A DNA stretch of 64,000 bases from Flavobacterium oreochromis (GCF_019565455.1 NZ_CP067377.1:1488001-1552000), one strand, 5' to 3'. Counted from the first letter of the stretch, positions 32,462 to 39,735 are shown. Numbers and translations: made by a program. Notes: generated by a model from the letters alone, not told the origin.

Positions 32462-33070
32462 TCAAAGTAGTGCTATTTCTTTTAGAATATTTTCTCTCGC
32501 TTGGTTTTCAAACAAATCCCTAAAAATAGAAGTTTGGTAAATAACTTCTTTTTCTAAAAAATGCTGTAATGCTTTTTTTCTACCTGGATTATACATGAAG
32601 TTGGGATACATTCGATATTCTTTTCTGATTTGTTTATAATACATTTCATAAATTTCCCAATTCTTGCCTAGGATTTGTAAATCAAAATCAACCAACCATT
32701 TTTCATCATTCGTTTTCGCTTCATGACTTTTAGTGCATAAAATCAAATCATAAATGATTTTAGTATTAATTTGGGTAGCTTTTTGTAATGCTGCTACTGC
32801 AAGTTCGGCACTTTTTAATTCATTGTTTTTACTTGTGCTTACATAAATGACATCGTGATAATAAATGGCTAAAAGTACTTCAACTGGATTTTCTAATTGT
32901 TTTTTATAGTCCGACCAACTCTTTATCATTGCTTCAATATGAAACCAATTATGATAGTAGCGATTTTTTTTAGAATAGTTTTTATGAAGTAATTCCCATT
33001 TTATATTGGTTTCTATATCGCTAAAGCCAAGTGTAGAAAGGGTTTCTAAAAATAATTTCTGGTGATTCAT
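32462..33070 (-). CDS. HD-domain metal-dependent phosphohydrolase
   Basis: This is a 202-residue protein of the predicted HD superfamily type. The metal-site residues are visible in order: H40 and H44 in YYHNWFHIEAM, H72-D73 in AIYYHDVIY, the histidine in LCTKSHEAK and the aspartates in WLVDFDLQILG. Members remove phosphates or cleave phosphodiesters of nucleotides. The position at the head of an RNA-repair regulon suggests a nucleotide or RNA-end substrate such as a 2',3'-cyclic phosphate, but that is inference. It lies 34 bp upstream of the WYL gene on the same strand and is probably cotranscribed with it. Confidence 0.82.
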   Translation of the reverse strand: MNHQKLFLETLSTLGFSDIETNIKWELLHKNYSKKNRYYHNWFHIEAMIKSWSDYKKQLENPVEVLLAIYYHDVIYVSTSKNNELKSAELAVAALQKATQINTKIIYDLILCTKSHEAKTNDEKWLVDFDLQILGKNWEIYEMYYKQIRKEYRMYPNFMYNPGRKKALQHFLEKEVIYQTSIFRDLFENQARENILKEIALL

Positions 33071-33107
33071 CAGAATAGTTTTTCGTAAAAATAAAAAGAA
33101 TTATTTT

Positions 33108-33128
33108 CTACGCAAAATAATTACGTAG
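33108..33128 (+). promoter_or_regulatory. Operator 1 of the island regulon, upstream of the Ro60 gene
   Basis: CTACGCAAAATAATTACGTAG is a near-palindrome with 5-bp arms. A TTTG promoter element follows at 33142-33145, 14 bp after the CGTA arm. It lies between the divergent HD and Ro60 genes and could act on both. It is one of ten matching sites. Confidence 0.85.
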
Positions 33129-33187
33129 TGTGTTTTGAATCTTTGTCTTGTCAATGAGTGACACGTTAATCTAAAATTATAGAAACC

Positions 33188-34705
33188 ATGAAATTTAATT
33201 TTCTTAACAAACAGACAAAAGTGACTTCTAATTATGAAGGAGCAAAAGCCTATAAAATGAATCCTGAAATGGAATTATATACAGCCGTGGTAACTACAGG
33301 ATTAAATGATGTTACTTATGAAAAAAGCAATGATCGCTTACAACGTATTCAACAATTGATAACTAAGTGTAATCCAGAATTTACAGCAAAATTAGCCATT
33401 TATGTTCGTAACCAAATGTATATGCGTTCTATACCAATGGTGCTTACTGTAGAATTAGCAAAGCAGTCACAAGGGACTAGTATTGTGAAAAATACAGTGC
33501 AAGGTGTGGTAAAACGTGCTGATGAAATCACAGAACTATTGGCATATTACCAAATGGCAAATGAACGTAAGGGTACCAAAAAGTTGAATCGTTTGTCTAA
33601 ACAAATTCAAAAAGGTTTGGCGGAATCATTCAATACTTTTGATGAATATCAATTTGCTAAATATAACCGAAGCGGTGAAGTAAAATTGCGTGATGCATTA
33701 TTTTTAGTACATCCCAAAGCAAAAGATGAAAGCCAACAAGCAATCTTTGATAAAATTGCCTCTGATACTCTTGAAACACCTTATACTTGGGAAACAGAAT
33801 TATCAGAATTAGGTAAACAAAAATATGAAAGCGACCAAGCAAAAAAAGAAGCTGTTAAGCAAAAATGGGAAGAATTGATTGATAGTAACCGTTTAGGTTA
33901 TATGGCAACGATGCGTAACTTGAGAAATATAGTACAAGCTGAAGTATCTTTTGAGTATATAGATAAAGCATGCAAATATTTATCTAACGAAAAAGCGATT
34001 GCCAATTCGAAGCAATTGCCTTTTAGATTTTTAGCGGCATATCGTGAAATCAAAGAGCTGAAATCAAAATTTACGGCTATGATTCTTGAAGCTCTTGAAG
34101 AAGCAGTAATTCTAAGTTCTAAAAACATCAAAGGTTTTGATGGTACTACTTCCGTAGTAATTGCTTGTGACGTTTCGGGATCAATGCAACAACCTATTTC
34201 AGCTAAAAGTAAAGTATTGCTTTATGATATAGGTTTGATGTTGGGTATGCTAATGCAATCGAGATGTAAGAATGTGGTTAGCGGTATGTTTGGTGATAAA
34301 TGGAAAATTATCAATATGTCACCACGAAATGTATTGGCGAATGTTCAAGAATTTTACCGTAGAGAAGGTGAGGTGGGATATTCTACTAATGGTTATCTAG
34401 TTATCGAAGATTTGATACAGCGTAAAGAAATTGTAGATAAAGTAATGTTGTTTACGGATGTTCAAATGTGGAATAGTAACCAAACACAGCATACATTTGA
34501 AAACTCTTGGAATCGTTACAAACAAATAGCGCCAAAAGCTAAATTGTATTTGTTCGACTTGGCAGGTTATGGTCAAGTGCCATTAGATATCAAACGAAAT
34601 GATGTTCATTTGATAGCGGGTTGGTCAGATAAAATATTTGACGTTCTTGATGCTATTGAAAATGGTGAAAATGCATTAACAAGAATTAAAGAAATAACAC
34701 TTTAA
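33188..34705 (+). CDS. rsr: Ro60-family protein (TROVE plus vWA)
   Basis: This is a 505-residue protein. Residues 10-320 form the alpha-helical TROVE ring (MNPEMELYTAVVTTGLND, then YMRSIPMVLTVELAKQ, then LRNIVQ) that binds Y RNAs outside and misfolded RNA ends in its cavity. Residues 320-505 form a von Willebrand A domain with a MIDAS motif (D328-V-S330-G-S332, then FTD at 422-424). Bacterial Ro proteins work with Y RNA and polynucleotide phosphorylase in rRNA maturation and decay. The gene carries operator 1. The array of Y-RNA-like genes starts only 46 bp after its stop, which strongly supports the assignment. No RtcB gene is present in the window. Confidence 0.95.
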   Translation: MKFNFLNKQTKVTSNYEGAKAYKMNPEMELYTAVVTTGLNDVTYEKSNDRLQRIQQLITKCNPEFTAKLAIYVRNQMYMRSIPMVLTVELAKQSQGTSIVKNTVQGVVKRADEITELLAYYQMANERKGTKKLNRLSKQIQKGLAESFNTFDEYQFAKYNRSGEVKLRDALFLVHPKAKDESQQAIFDKIASDTLETPYTWETELSELGKQKYESDQAKKEAVKQKWEELIDSNRLGYMATMRNLRNIVQAEVSFEYIDKACKYLSNEKAIANSKQLPFRFLAAYREIKELKSKFTAMILEALEEAVILSSKNIKGFDGTTSVVIACDVSGSMQQPISAKSKVLLYDIGLMLGMLMQSRCKNVVSGMFGDKWKIINMSPRNVLANVQEFYRREGEVGYSTNGYLVIEDLIQRKEIVDKVMLFTDVQMWNSNQTQHTFENSWNRYKQIAPKAKLYLFDLAGYGQVPLDIKRNDVHLIAGWSDKIFDVLDAIENGENALTRIKEITL

Positions 34706-34750
34706 TTTAGAAATATAATAGCCCTGTCTTTTGCAGGCAGGGCATTAAAG

Positions 34751-34902
34751 AAAAACAAGTGTCGTAGATAAGTGTTACTTCGCTGTTAACGACGTGGTCG
34801 CGGGTTCGAATCCCGTCTCTTCCGCAAAAGAATAAGTATTTGGGAGAGTAGCTCAGTGGTAGAGCACGATATATTTCATTTATCGATTTTTACCTTGTTT
34901 TT
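34751..34902 (+). ncRNA. Y-RNA-like RNA 1 with a circularly permuted tRNA in its loop
   Basis: The ends pair (AAAAACAAG with CTTGTTTTT). Next come the conserved GTGTCGTA, the inner stem GATAAGTG paired with CATTTATC, and TTACTTCG. The loop then reads CTGTTAA (an Asn GUU anticodon loop), variable region, T arm GCGGG-TTCGAAT-CCCGT, the acceptor 3' strand CTCTTCC, a linker of about 19 nt, the acceptor 5' strand GGGAGAG (34842-34848), and the D arm GCTC-AGTGGTA-GAGC. The order 3' half then 5' half is that of a permuted tRNA. It lies in the 3' region of the Ro60 transcript with no promoter of its own. Confidence 0.8.
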
Positions 34903-34907
34903 ATACC

Positions 34908-34943
34908 AACGAAAAATAATTGCGTAGTAAAAAAATAAATTTG
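34908..34943 (+). promoter_or_regulatory. Operator 2 with a TAAATTTG promoter box, start of Y RNA 2
   Basis: AACGAAAAATAATTGCGTAG (34908-34927) is followed 13 bp after its CGTA by the TTTG of a full TAAATTTG box (34936-34943). The transcript should begin near 34950, at the 5' arm of Y RNA 2, and needs no protein-coding ORF. Confidence 0.82.
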
Positions 34944-34950
34944 TCAAGAA

Positions 34951-35041
34951 AATATAAAATGCCGTTTTAAAAGTGTTCCATCGTTCCAAGATAGTGAAAT
35001 AGAAATATTTAAAACACTTTTAGTCCATTGCTTTTATATAT
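34951..35041 (+). ncRNA. Y-RNA-like RNA 2 with a minimal loop
   Basis: The outer arms TATAAAA and TTTTATA, the conserved ATGCCGT, the inner stem TAAAAGTGTT paired with AACACTTTTA, and the post-stem motif CCATCG are all present. The loop is short (about 28 nt) and contains no tRNA or rRNA signature. The inner stem sequence differs completely from its neighbours while pairing is kept, which is covariation. Confidence 0.68.
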
Positions 35042-35115
35042 ACAAAGAGTGCCGTTGTAAAAAGTTACTTCGATTCCAACAAAGCCCAACTTTTTATAGT
35101 AATCGCCTCTTTTTT
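35042..35115 (+). ncRNA. Y-RNA-like RNA 3 with a minimal loop
   Basis: The outer arms AAAGAG and CTCTTT, the conserved GTGCCGTTG, the inner stem AAAAAGTT paired with AACTTTTT, then TTACTTCG and a loop of only about 15 nt. The spacing after Y RNA 2 is nearly zero, so RNAs 2 and 3 probably share the promoter at 34936 and are separated by processing. Confidence 0.65.
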
Positions 35116-35119
35116 AAAC

Positions 35120-35155
35120 AATGAAAAATAATTGCGTAGTGATAAAATAAATTTG
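35120..35155 (+). promoter_or_regulatory. Operator 3 with a TAAATTTG promoter box, start of Y RNAs 4 to 8
   Basis: ATGAAAAATAATTGCGTAG within 35120-35139 is followed by TAAATTTG at 35148-35155, at the same spacing as operator 2. It should drive transcription into Y RNA 4 and probably the rest of the array. Confidence 0.82.
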
Positions 35156-35174
35156 TTCCTTGAAAAAGCTAAAA

Positions 35175-35338
35175 ATATTTAAAAAGAAAAGATGTCGTAA
35201 AGAAGAGATACTTCGAAAATTAGTAAGAACCGTAGGTTCGATTCCTACACTTGTTTAAGTTATCAGGGATAATACTCAAGATAGCTCAATGGTAAGAGCA
35301 CTCCTGGACTTTTCTTGCTTTTTACTCTTAGGTTTTTA
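35175..35338 (+). ncRNA. Y-RNA-like RNA 4 with permuted tRNA pieces
   Basis: The conserved ATGTCGTAA, the inner stem AAGAAGAG paired with CTTTTCTT (one G-U), and TACTTCG are present. The loop carries a T arm GTAGG-TTCGATT-CCTAC (35232-35248), a linker hairpin TTATC-AGG-GATAA, then CTCAAG and a D arm AGCTCAATGGTAAGAGC (35283-35299). A short acceptor-like pairing CTTG/CAAG joins the two halves. As in RNA 1 the T arm precedes the D arm. The outer stem is A/T-only and weaker than in the other copies. Confidence 0.72.
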
Positions 35339-35348
35339 AAAATAAAAC

Positions 35349-35479
35349 AATCAAGTGCCGTAAAAGAGAGTTACTTCGCCTTTCCCGCTAGAGATATAAG
35401 TAAAACCTTATATAGATTGAGAAATCTATTAGTTTAATAAAAATACTATTATAGTCTCTCTTTGCATTTTGCCTTGATT
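35349..35479 (+). ncRNA. Y-RNA-like RNA 5 with a three-hairpin loop
   Basis: The outer arms AATCAAG and CTTGATT, the conserved GTGCCGTAA, the inner stem AAAGAGAG paired with CTCTCTTT, then TTACTTCG. The loop of about 75 nt contains ATATAAG/CTTATAT and TAGATT/AATCTA hairpins and an AGT/ACT pair. There is no TTCGA T-loop or D-arm signature. If it mimics another RNA I do not recognise which. Confidence 0.7.
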
Positions 35480-35488
35480 TAAAAATAA

Positions 35489-35618
35489 ATATTCAAGTGT
35501 CGTAAAAAGAATTGCTTCGATTTAGGTTCCGGTATTTCAGGTTCGAGTCCTGACTCCGAGAGGAGTAGTGTAATGGTAACACCCTGTATAAGTTTCTTTT
35601 TGACTGTAACCTTGATTT
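35489..35618 (+). ncRNA. Y-RNA-like RNA 6 with a permuted tRNA closed by a GAGA tetraloop
   Basis: The outer arms TCAAG and CTTGA, the conserved GTGTCGTAA, the inner stem AAAAAGAA paired with TTCTTTTT, then TTGCTTCG. The loop holds a T arm TCAGG-TTCGAGT-CCTGA, an acceptor-like stem ACTCC (35553-35557) closed by GAGA onto GGAGT (35562-35566), and a D arm GTGT-AATGGTA-ACAC. The acceptor ends that would be free in a normal tRNA are fused by a tetraloop. Confidence 0.78.
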
Positions 35619-35660
35619 TAAAAATAAAACAATATGATAAAACACACCCTAAAAGACACG

Positions 35661-35685
35661 TTCTATTAAGTTTAACTTAATAGAA
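35661..35685 (+). promoter_or_regulatory. Perfect hairpin in front of the small ORF at 35691
   Basis: TTCTATTAAGTT and AACTTAATAGAA form a 12-bp stem with a single-base centre, ending 5 bases before the ATG. It could regulate translation of the small protein or separate it from Y RNA 6. Confidence 0.55.
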
Positions 35686-35690
35686 AACGT

Positions 35691-35942
35691 ATGAAAAATT
35701 GTAAAAAACTAAAAGATGCTTTTGGTTTAAATGAATTAGGAATTATAGCTATTCCAAAAAAAATGTCGGGTACTGGTTTTTCAAGAATTTTATATGGAAA
35801 TTTTATGGGATGTTCCAGATGTTTTCCACACGGGTATGAAACCATTAATTCAAAGGAAAATAAGTACCAACGCAATTGGAAAAAATACAGAAAAACACAA
35901 TGGAAAACTAGTGTCGTAAAAAAGTCATACATCGCTGGTTAA
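35691..35942 (+). CDS. Small basic protein with a CSRCFPHG motif, embedded in the RNA array
   Basis: This is an 83-residue ORF. The middle GNFMGCSRCFPHGYETINSK followed by RNWKKYRKTQWK is a coherent, strongly basic motif that looks like a real small-protein family rather than random translation. The last dozen residues are encoded by the start of Y RNA 7 and may be accidental. A second small basic protein at 55218 also has an RKW-rich segment. The role is unknown. An RNA-binding accessory to the Y RNAs is a reasonable guess. The ORF lies between Y RNAs 6 and 7 in the same direction. Confidence 0.55.
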   Translation: MKNCKKLKDAFGLNELGIIAIPKKMSGTGFSRILYGNFMGCSRCFPHGYETINSKENKYQRNWKKYRKTQWKTSVVKKSYIAG

Positions 35943-36016
35943 TTTTGGTTCGAGTCCAAACTCTTGAAAAAGAGAAAATGACTTTTTGCTTATTACCTAG
36001 TAAACATTGGTTGTTG
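35894..36016 (+). ncRNA. Y-RNA-like RNA 7 with a T arm and acceptor-like hairpin
   Basis: The outer arms ACTAG and CTAGT extend into CAATG/CATTG. The conserved GTGTCGTAA, the inner stem AAAAAGTCAT paired with ATGACTTTTT, then ACATCG. The loop carries a T arm TTTGG-TTCGAGT-CCAAA (35944-35960) and a hairpin CTCTT-gaaa-AAGAG in the place of the acceptor. The D arm is absent. The change of the outer stem from CAAG to CTAG on both sides is covariation. Confidence 0.74.
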
Positions 36017-36023
36017 TAAATTA

Positions 36024-36259
36024 AAAACAATCAAGTGTCGTAAAGAAGAGTTACTTCGTACTATAACGGCCCTAAGGTTGCGTAGTTCGGGCGACCGAAT
36101 GAGCGAAGTTGGGTTAAAAACCAACAGGGTAAAAGTTTTCGCAAGAAAATGGAAGTCTCTCGTAGATGTAGAATTACCGGTTCACTGTCCGTACAACGGA
36201 TAAGAACGGCTGCTCTTTTAAGAGCAATAGCTCTTCTTGCTTTTTACCTTGATTGTTTT
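36024..36259 (+). ncRNA. Y-RNA-like RNA 8 with a 23S rRNA helix 69-71 mimic
   Basis: This is the longest member. The outer arms AAAACAATCAAG and CTTGATTGTTTT pair over 12 bp, and the inner stem AAGAAGAG pairs with CTCTTCTT, preceded by GTGTCGTA and followed by TTACTTCG. The loop starts at 36061 with 22 nt matching the 23S rRNA segment around E. coli position 1914-1935 at 20 positions (CTATAACGG-C-CCTAAGGT-T-GCG). It continues through several hairpins and includes ACAACGGATAA (36193-36203), resembling 23S near 2430. The Ro60-binding ends are kept, so this looks like a Y RNA displaying an rRNA piece. Confidence 0.78.
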
Positions 36260-36295
36260 AATAAATTACTTAAAAAGTGTTTAAAAATTAGTTTG

Positions 36296-37023
36296 ATGAA
36301 TAGCTTAAATTATCAAATTTTTGGTTCACAAGATTCACAAGATGTAGATGTGGTTTTCTTTATCGATAAAATGCCTGAAACCATTCAGGAAAAATTGAAT
36401 TTATCAAAAGAATACAGTGCAATTTTACAACCCGAATTTCCAACAAAAAATATTAATCCTAATTTGGCTGTTCTAGAAAATGGTATAGTCAAACACGTTT
36501 ATAAAGGCACGGTCGACGAATTGAATAATGCGTTATACTATACCTATGGTTTACATAATCAAAAGTTTGATAACCAAATTATAAAATCTTTACCAAGAGA
36601 TATTGATTTGAAGTTCTTAAGAAGCAGCCGAATAATCCTTTCTTTTTGAGCAAAACAAAATATAGAACAAGTATAAAAGACGCACTGCGAAATAATTTGC
36701 ATCACAAAATTCAAGTTCTGAAAGAGATTGATTTGGCAACTTTAGCCAATTTTGGAAAGTCAAAAAATGAGATAACTATTCTCAAAAGTATTGCTTTTCA
36801 AATAGGGCAAAGTATGGCACTTCATAATGGTAAGGAATGCTATACCAAAAGTCAAATTGCCGACTGTTTTCCTGAATTAAGAAGTTACCTCGTAAGGGAA
36901 ATCAATTCTGATTTGAGTAATTTGCAATTTTGGTTAATTAAGTATGTAGAAATACTTGAAATTAGAGCCACAAAAATGAACTATTTAGAGGAGTATGAGT
37001 ATATAAATACTTACGTAAAATAA
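36296..37023 (+). CDS. Minimal nucleotidyltransferase, paralogue 1, one frameshift
   Basis: The ATG at 36296 starts MNSLNYQIFGSQDSQDVDVVFFID, the GSx...DxD active site of the polymerase-beta-type nucleotidyltransferase superfamily. Upstream in-frame codons lie inside Y RNA 8, so the longer ORF start is rejected. The frame changes at 36640-36646 in TTTCTTTTTG (SRIILSF then LSKTKYRTSIKD). The rest is helical (FQIGQSMALHNGKECYTKSQIADCFPELRSYLVREI). The joined length is about 242 residues. A role in adding nucleotides to RNA ends, or as an RNA-repair sensor, is inferred from the neighbourhood. Confidence 0.75.
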
Positions 37024-37078
37024 TCGCATACTTAATATTAAACGTTGTTTTTTCTAATTTTTTTAATTAAGATATTAA

Positions 37079-37848
37079 ATGAAAACAGATTTTCCTTATC
37101 CTTATTATATTTATGGTTCATCCGATTCTACTGATACTGATGTTGTCATAGTGATATCTAAAAATGAAATGCCAGCAACCCAAGAACAGCGTAAAAATTT
37201 TGTTCTAGATTTGAAAAATATATACGAGTTTAATTGGAATGCGACCTTGGCAGTTATTGAAAATGGAATGATGATTGATACTATTTATACAAAATCTTGG
37301 ATCGATTCACTTAATAATGCGTTACTAAAAACATACTGCCATCATAGTCAGGTATATCCTTTACTGATAAATCATAAGATAAAACGGAATAAAGTATTGG
37401 CTATTTATAAAGCTGTTCGAACAGTTTTAACTATGTTAACACGTACTAGCTATAGATCTGAAATTCGTCCCATTTTAAAAGGAATCCATGATTTCAATTT
37501 AAAAGTAGAAGTGTTAAAAAAATAGACTTTGAAAATATTGAAACATTCAATCAAAAAAATACTTCGGATGCAGATGTTTGGAAGATTATTGCTTTTTATG
37601 TAGGACAGAACATCGCTTTAATTAAAGAGGATGAAGAAATATACACTAAAGCCGATTTAATAGTAAAATTTCCTGAAATGCTTCCTTTTGTGTACAGACA
37701 AAATATAACCATTGCTGATAAAATAATTTTGCAAAGATTTATAAGTCAATGGATAGCTTTGATTCAAAATTTTGGTGTTTTTAAATCAGAAAATGGTTTT
37801 TTGTATTGTAATGATGAATATGCGGATATGCTAAATGAAAAGTATTGA
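37079..37848 (+). CDS. Minimal nucleotidyltransferase, paralogue 2, one frameshift
   Basis: This is a tandem paralogue of the preceding gene. MKTDFPYPYYIYGSSDSTDTDVVIVIS carries the same GS-DxD site, and the two share NWNATLAVIENGM, SLNNALLKTYCHHSQ and the FYVGQNIALIKEDEEIYTKADLIVKFPEM block. The frame changes near 37512-37520 in an A run. The joined protein has about 255 residues. A stop at 37846 is followed 8 bp later by operator 4, so the two transferases are probably the distal part of the Ro60/Y-RNA transcription unit. Confidence 0.75.
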
Positions 37849-37856
37849 TTTTTACT

Positions 37857-37875
37857 TACGCAAAATAATTACGTA
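37857..37875 (+). promoter_or_regulatory. Operator 4, upstream of the bpX-type operon
   Basis: TACGCAAAATAATTACGTA, with the TTTG element at 37890-37893, 14 bp downstream. It drives the gene cluster 37959-44619. Confidence 0.85.
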
Positions 37876-37958
37876 CTTATTTTTGAATCTTTGTTTAGAA
37901 AAAAAACTCTATAAATGATTAGAGTTATAAAATATATTTGCATTATTGATAGTTACTA

Positions 37959-38573
37959 ATGAAAAATAATTTTTTAAACACCCTATATCACCTTAGAACA
38001 GTAGAGCATCTTATTCTTTACGAAGAAATTTTTAAAATTCCTTCTGAGGATTGTGATGAAGTGATTGATTTTTTAGAAGATGAATACCATCGAGAATCAA
38101 TAGATTATCCCTATCAAGTGCCACCTTTTGACAAAGAAGCAGCATTATGGGCCGCAAAAACGGTATATCTAACCACACAATTTTTACTTTGTAGAGCGAA
38201 TACTATTGACCAACTTAAAAATTCCTGGATAGGGTTCGATAAAAAAATAACTCCTGGAGCTATGCTTTCGGCTGATTTATGTCTGCGCTTTTTACCTCAA
38301 TTATTTTTAAAGTTGGAAGAAATTGATAGCGGTGATATATTGGTTGATTTATTAAAAATAGAATTGCAAAAATTCTATTATTCATCTGTTGGTTTTAGAA
38401 TAGAGAATCTAAAAATTGAACCCCAGTTACTCGATGATCCCTGTATGAAACAAATGTTGCTAGATCGCATTTATGAACGAAATGACAGTACACTCGGTCG
38501 ACATAGTTTATTTAAAGAAGGATTAGAAGAGAATTTTGGAGATTATAAAGAAAAATTTTGGAAAGAATTATAA
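37959..38573 (+). CDS. Helical component of a MoxR-vWA-beta-propeller (bpX) ternary system
   Basis: This is a 204-residue, mostly helical protein. It includes PFDKEAALWAAKTVYLTTQFLLCR and a central SADLCLRFLPQLFLKLEEI segment. The position as the first gene of the operon, 2 bp before the MoxR gene, and the wording of the DKEAALWAAK segment suggest one of the bpX accessory families. I cannot tell which number. It contains no catalytic motif that I can see. It is probably a structural adaptor of the complex. Confidence 0.6.
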   Translation: MKNNFLNTLYHLRTVEHLILYEEIFKIPSEDCDEVIDFLEDEYHRESIDYPYQVPPFDKEAALWAAKTVYLTTQFLLCRANTIDQLKNSWIGFDKKITPGAMLSADLCLRFLPQLFLKLEEIDSGDILVDLLKIELQKFYYSSVGFRIENLKIEPQLLDDPCMKQMLLDRIYERNDSTLGRHSLFKEGLEENFGDYKEKFWKEL

Positions 38574-38575
38574 GA

Positions 38576-39715
38576 ATGAAAAATGTTGAAAATTTAAATA
38601 ATGTATTACTACAAGTAAAAAAAGTATTTGTAGGTAAAAATGAGATCGTTGACTTATTAGGAATTGCGCTTGTGGCGCGAGAAAATGCTTTTCTTTTTGG
38701 TCCTCCAGGCACAGCAAAAAGTGCTATAGTACGCGAACTTTCAAACCGTATTAGCGGAGGTAAAAATTTTGAATATTTACTAACACGTTTTACAGAACCC
38801 AATGAGATATTTGGACCATTTGATATTAGAAAATTAAAAGAAGGCGAGTTAATGACCAATACTGAAGGTATGTTACCAGAAGCTTCGGTTGTTTTTTTAG
38901 ATGAAATATTCAATGCAAACTCAGCGATATTAAATAGTTTACTGATGGCATTGAATGAAAAAATCTTCAAACGAGGTAAAGAAACAAAAAAACTCCCAGC
39001 CTTAATGTTTGTGGGAGCCAGTAATGCTTTGCCCGAAGATGAAGCATTAGCTGCCTTATTAGACCGTTTCTTAATTCGGGTTAAATGCGATTATGTAAAT
39101 CCAGATTTACTATTAGAAGTATTATTAGCGGGTTGGAATCAGCAAAATCAAAATGTAAGCGAAAAAGTAACTATTTCGGTCGATACCATACAAGAATTAC
39201 AAGCACTATGTAAGCAAGTAGATCTTACAGGGATTAGACAAGCTTTTATTGAAGTGATTCACGTGTTACGTAACACAGGCATCAAAGTATCCGATCGTAG
39301 AGCAGTTAAATTGCAAAACTTAATTGCTGCAAGTGCGGTTTTATGTGGCAGAGATAAGGCCATAATTTCTGATTTATGGGTTTTAAAGTTTATTTGGGAT
39401 AATGAAGAACAAATCGAATTATTAGAAACGATAGTTAAGGAAACTTTAGAAAAAAATAAAAACGAAAGTGAGACTTTAATAAATCACCCCCAAGCCTTTC
39501 AAAATCATATAGCTAATGCTGAAGAATTAATGAAAGATCTAGTTTCATTAAAGCAAAAATGGGAATCAAAAGCCGTAAACTTAAATGAGCAAAGTGTACT
39601 AAAAGACAAGCTTAGATACTTGCAAACCAGATGCGATTGGGTTAAAAATGATGAACAAAAAGAGTATTTATTAAACGAAGTAAATTCCATTTGGAAACTC
39701 GTTTTAGAAAACTAA
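38576..39715 (+). CDS. MoxR-type AAA+ ATPase
   Basis: This is a 379-residue AAA+ protein of the MoxR/RavA branch. Walker A is FGPPGTAKSAIVREL, Walker B is EASVVFLDEIFNANSAILNSLL, sensor 1 is FVGASNALPED, and the arginine-finger region is LLDRFLIRVKC. MoxR ATPases act as chaperones that remodel partners through a vWA protein. Here the vWA partner is encoded two genes downstream. The ATG at 38576 is preferred because the longer ORF start overlaps the preceding gene. The C-terminal third is coiled helical. Confidence 0.9.
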   Translation: MKNVENLNNVLLQVKKVFVGKNEIVDLLGIALVARENAFLFGPPGTAKSAIVRELSNRISGGKNFEYLLTRFTEPNEIFGPFDIRKLKEGELMTNTEGMLPEASVVFLDEIFNANSAILNSLLMALNEKIFKRGKETKKLPALMFVGASNALPEDEALAALLDRFLIRVKCDYVNPDLLLEVLLAGWNQQNQNVSEKVTISVDTIQELQALCKQVDLTGIRQAFIEVIHVLRNTGIKVSDRRAVKLQNLIAASAVLCGRDKAIISDLWVLKFIWDNEEQIELLETIVKETLEKNKNESETLINHPQAFQNHIANAEELMKDLVSLKQKWESKAVNLNEQSVLKDKLRYLQTRCDWVKNDEQKEYLLNEVNSIWKLVLEN

Positions 39716-39735
39716 CGGAAAAGGAAGACCAGAAT

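Noticed and set aside
35489..35618. Ordinary tRNA gene at the T-arm match in Y RNA 6
   Set aside because: The T arm precedes the D arm and the acceptor strands are joined by a tetraloop, so no standard tRNA can be drawn.
36061..36082. A fragment of a real 23S rRNA gene
   Set aside because: Only about 22 nt match well, the flanks do not continue as 23S, and the segment is enclosed by Y-RNA stems with covarying pairing.
36149..36295. N-terminal extension of the first nucleotidyltransferase
   Set aside because: These codons lie inside Y RNA 8 and read as low-quality protein; the family start is the ATG at 36296.
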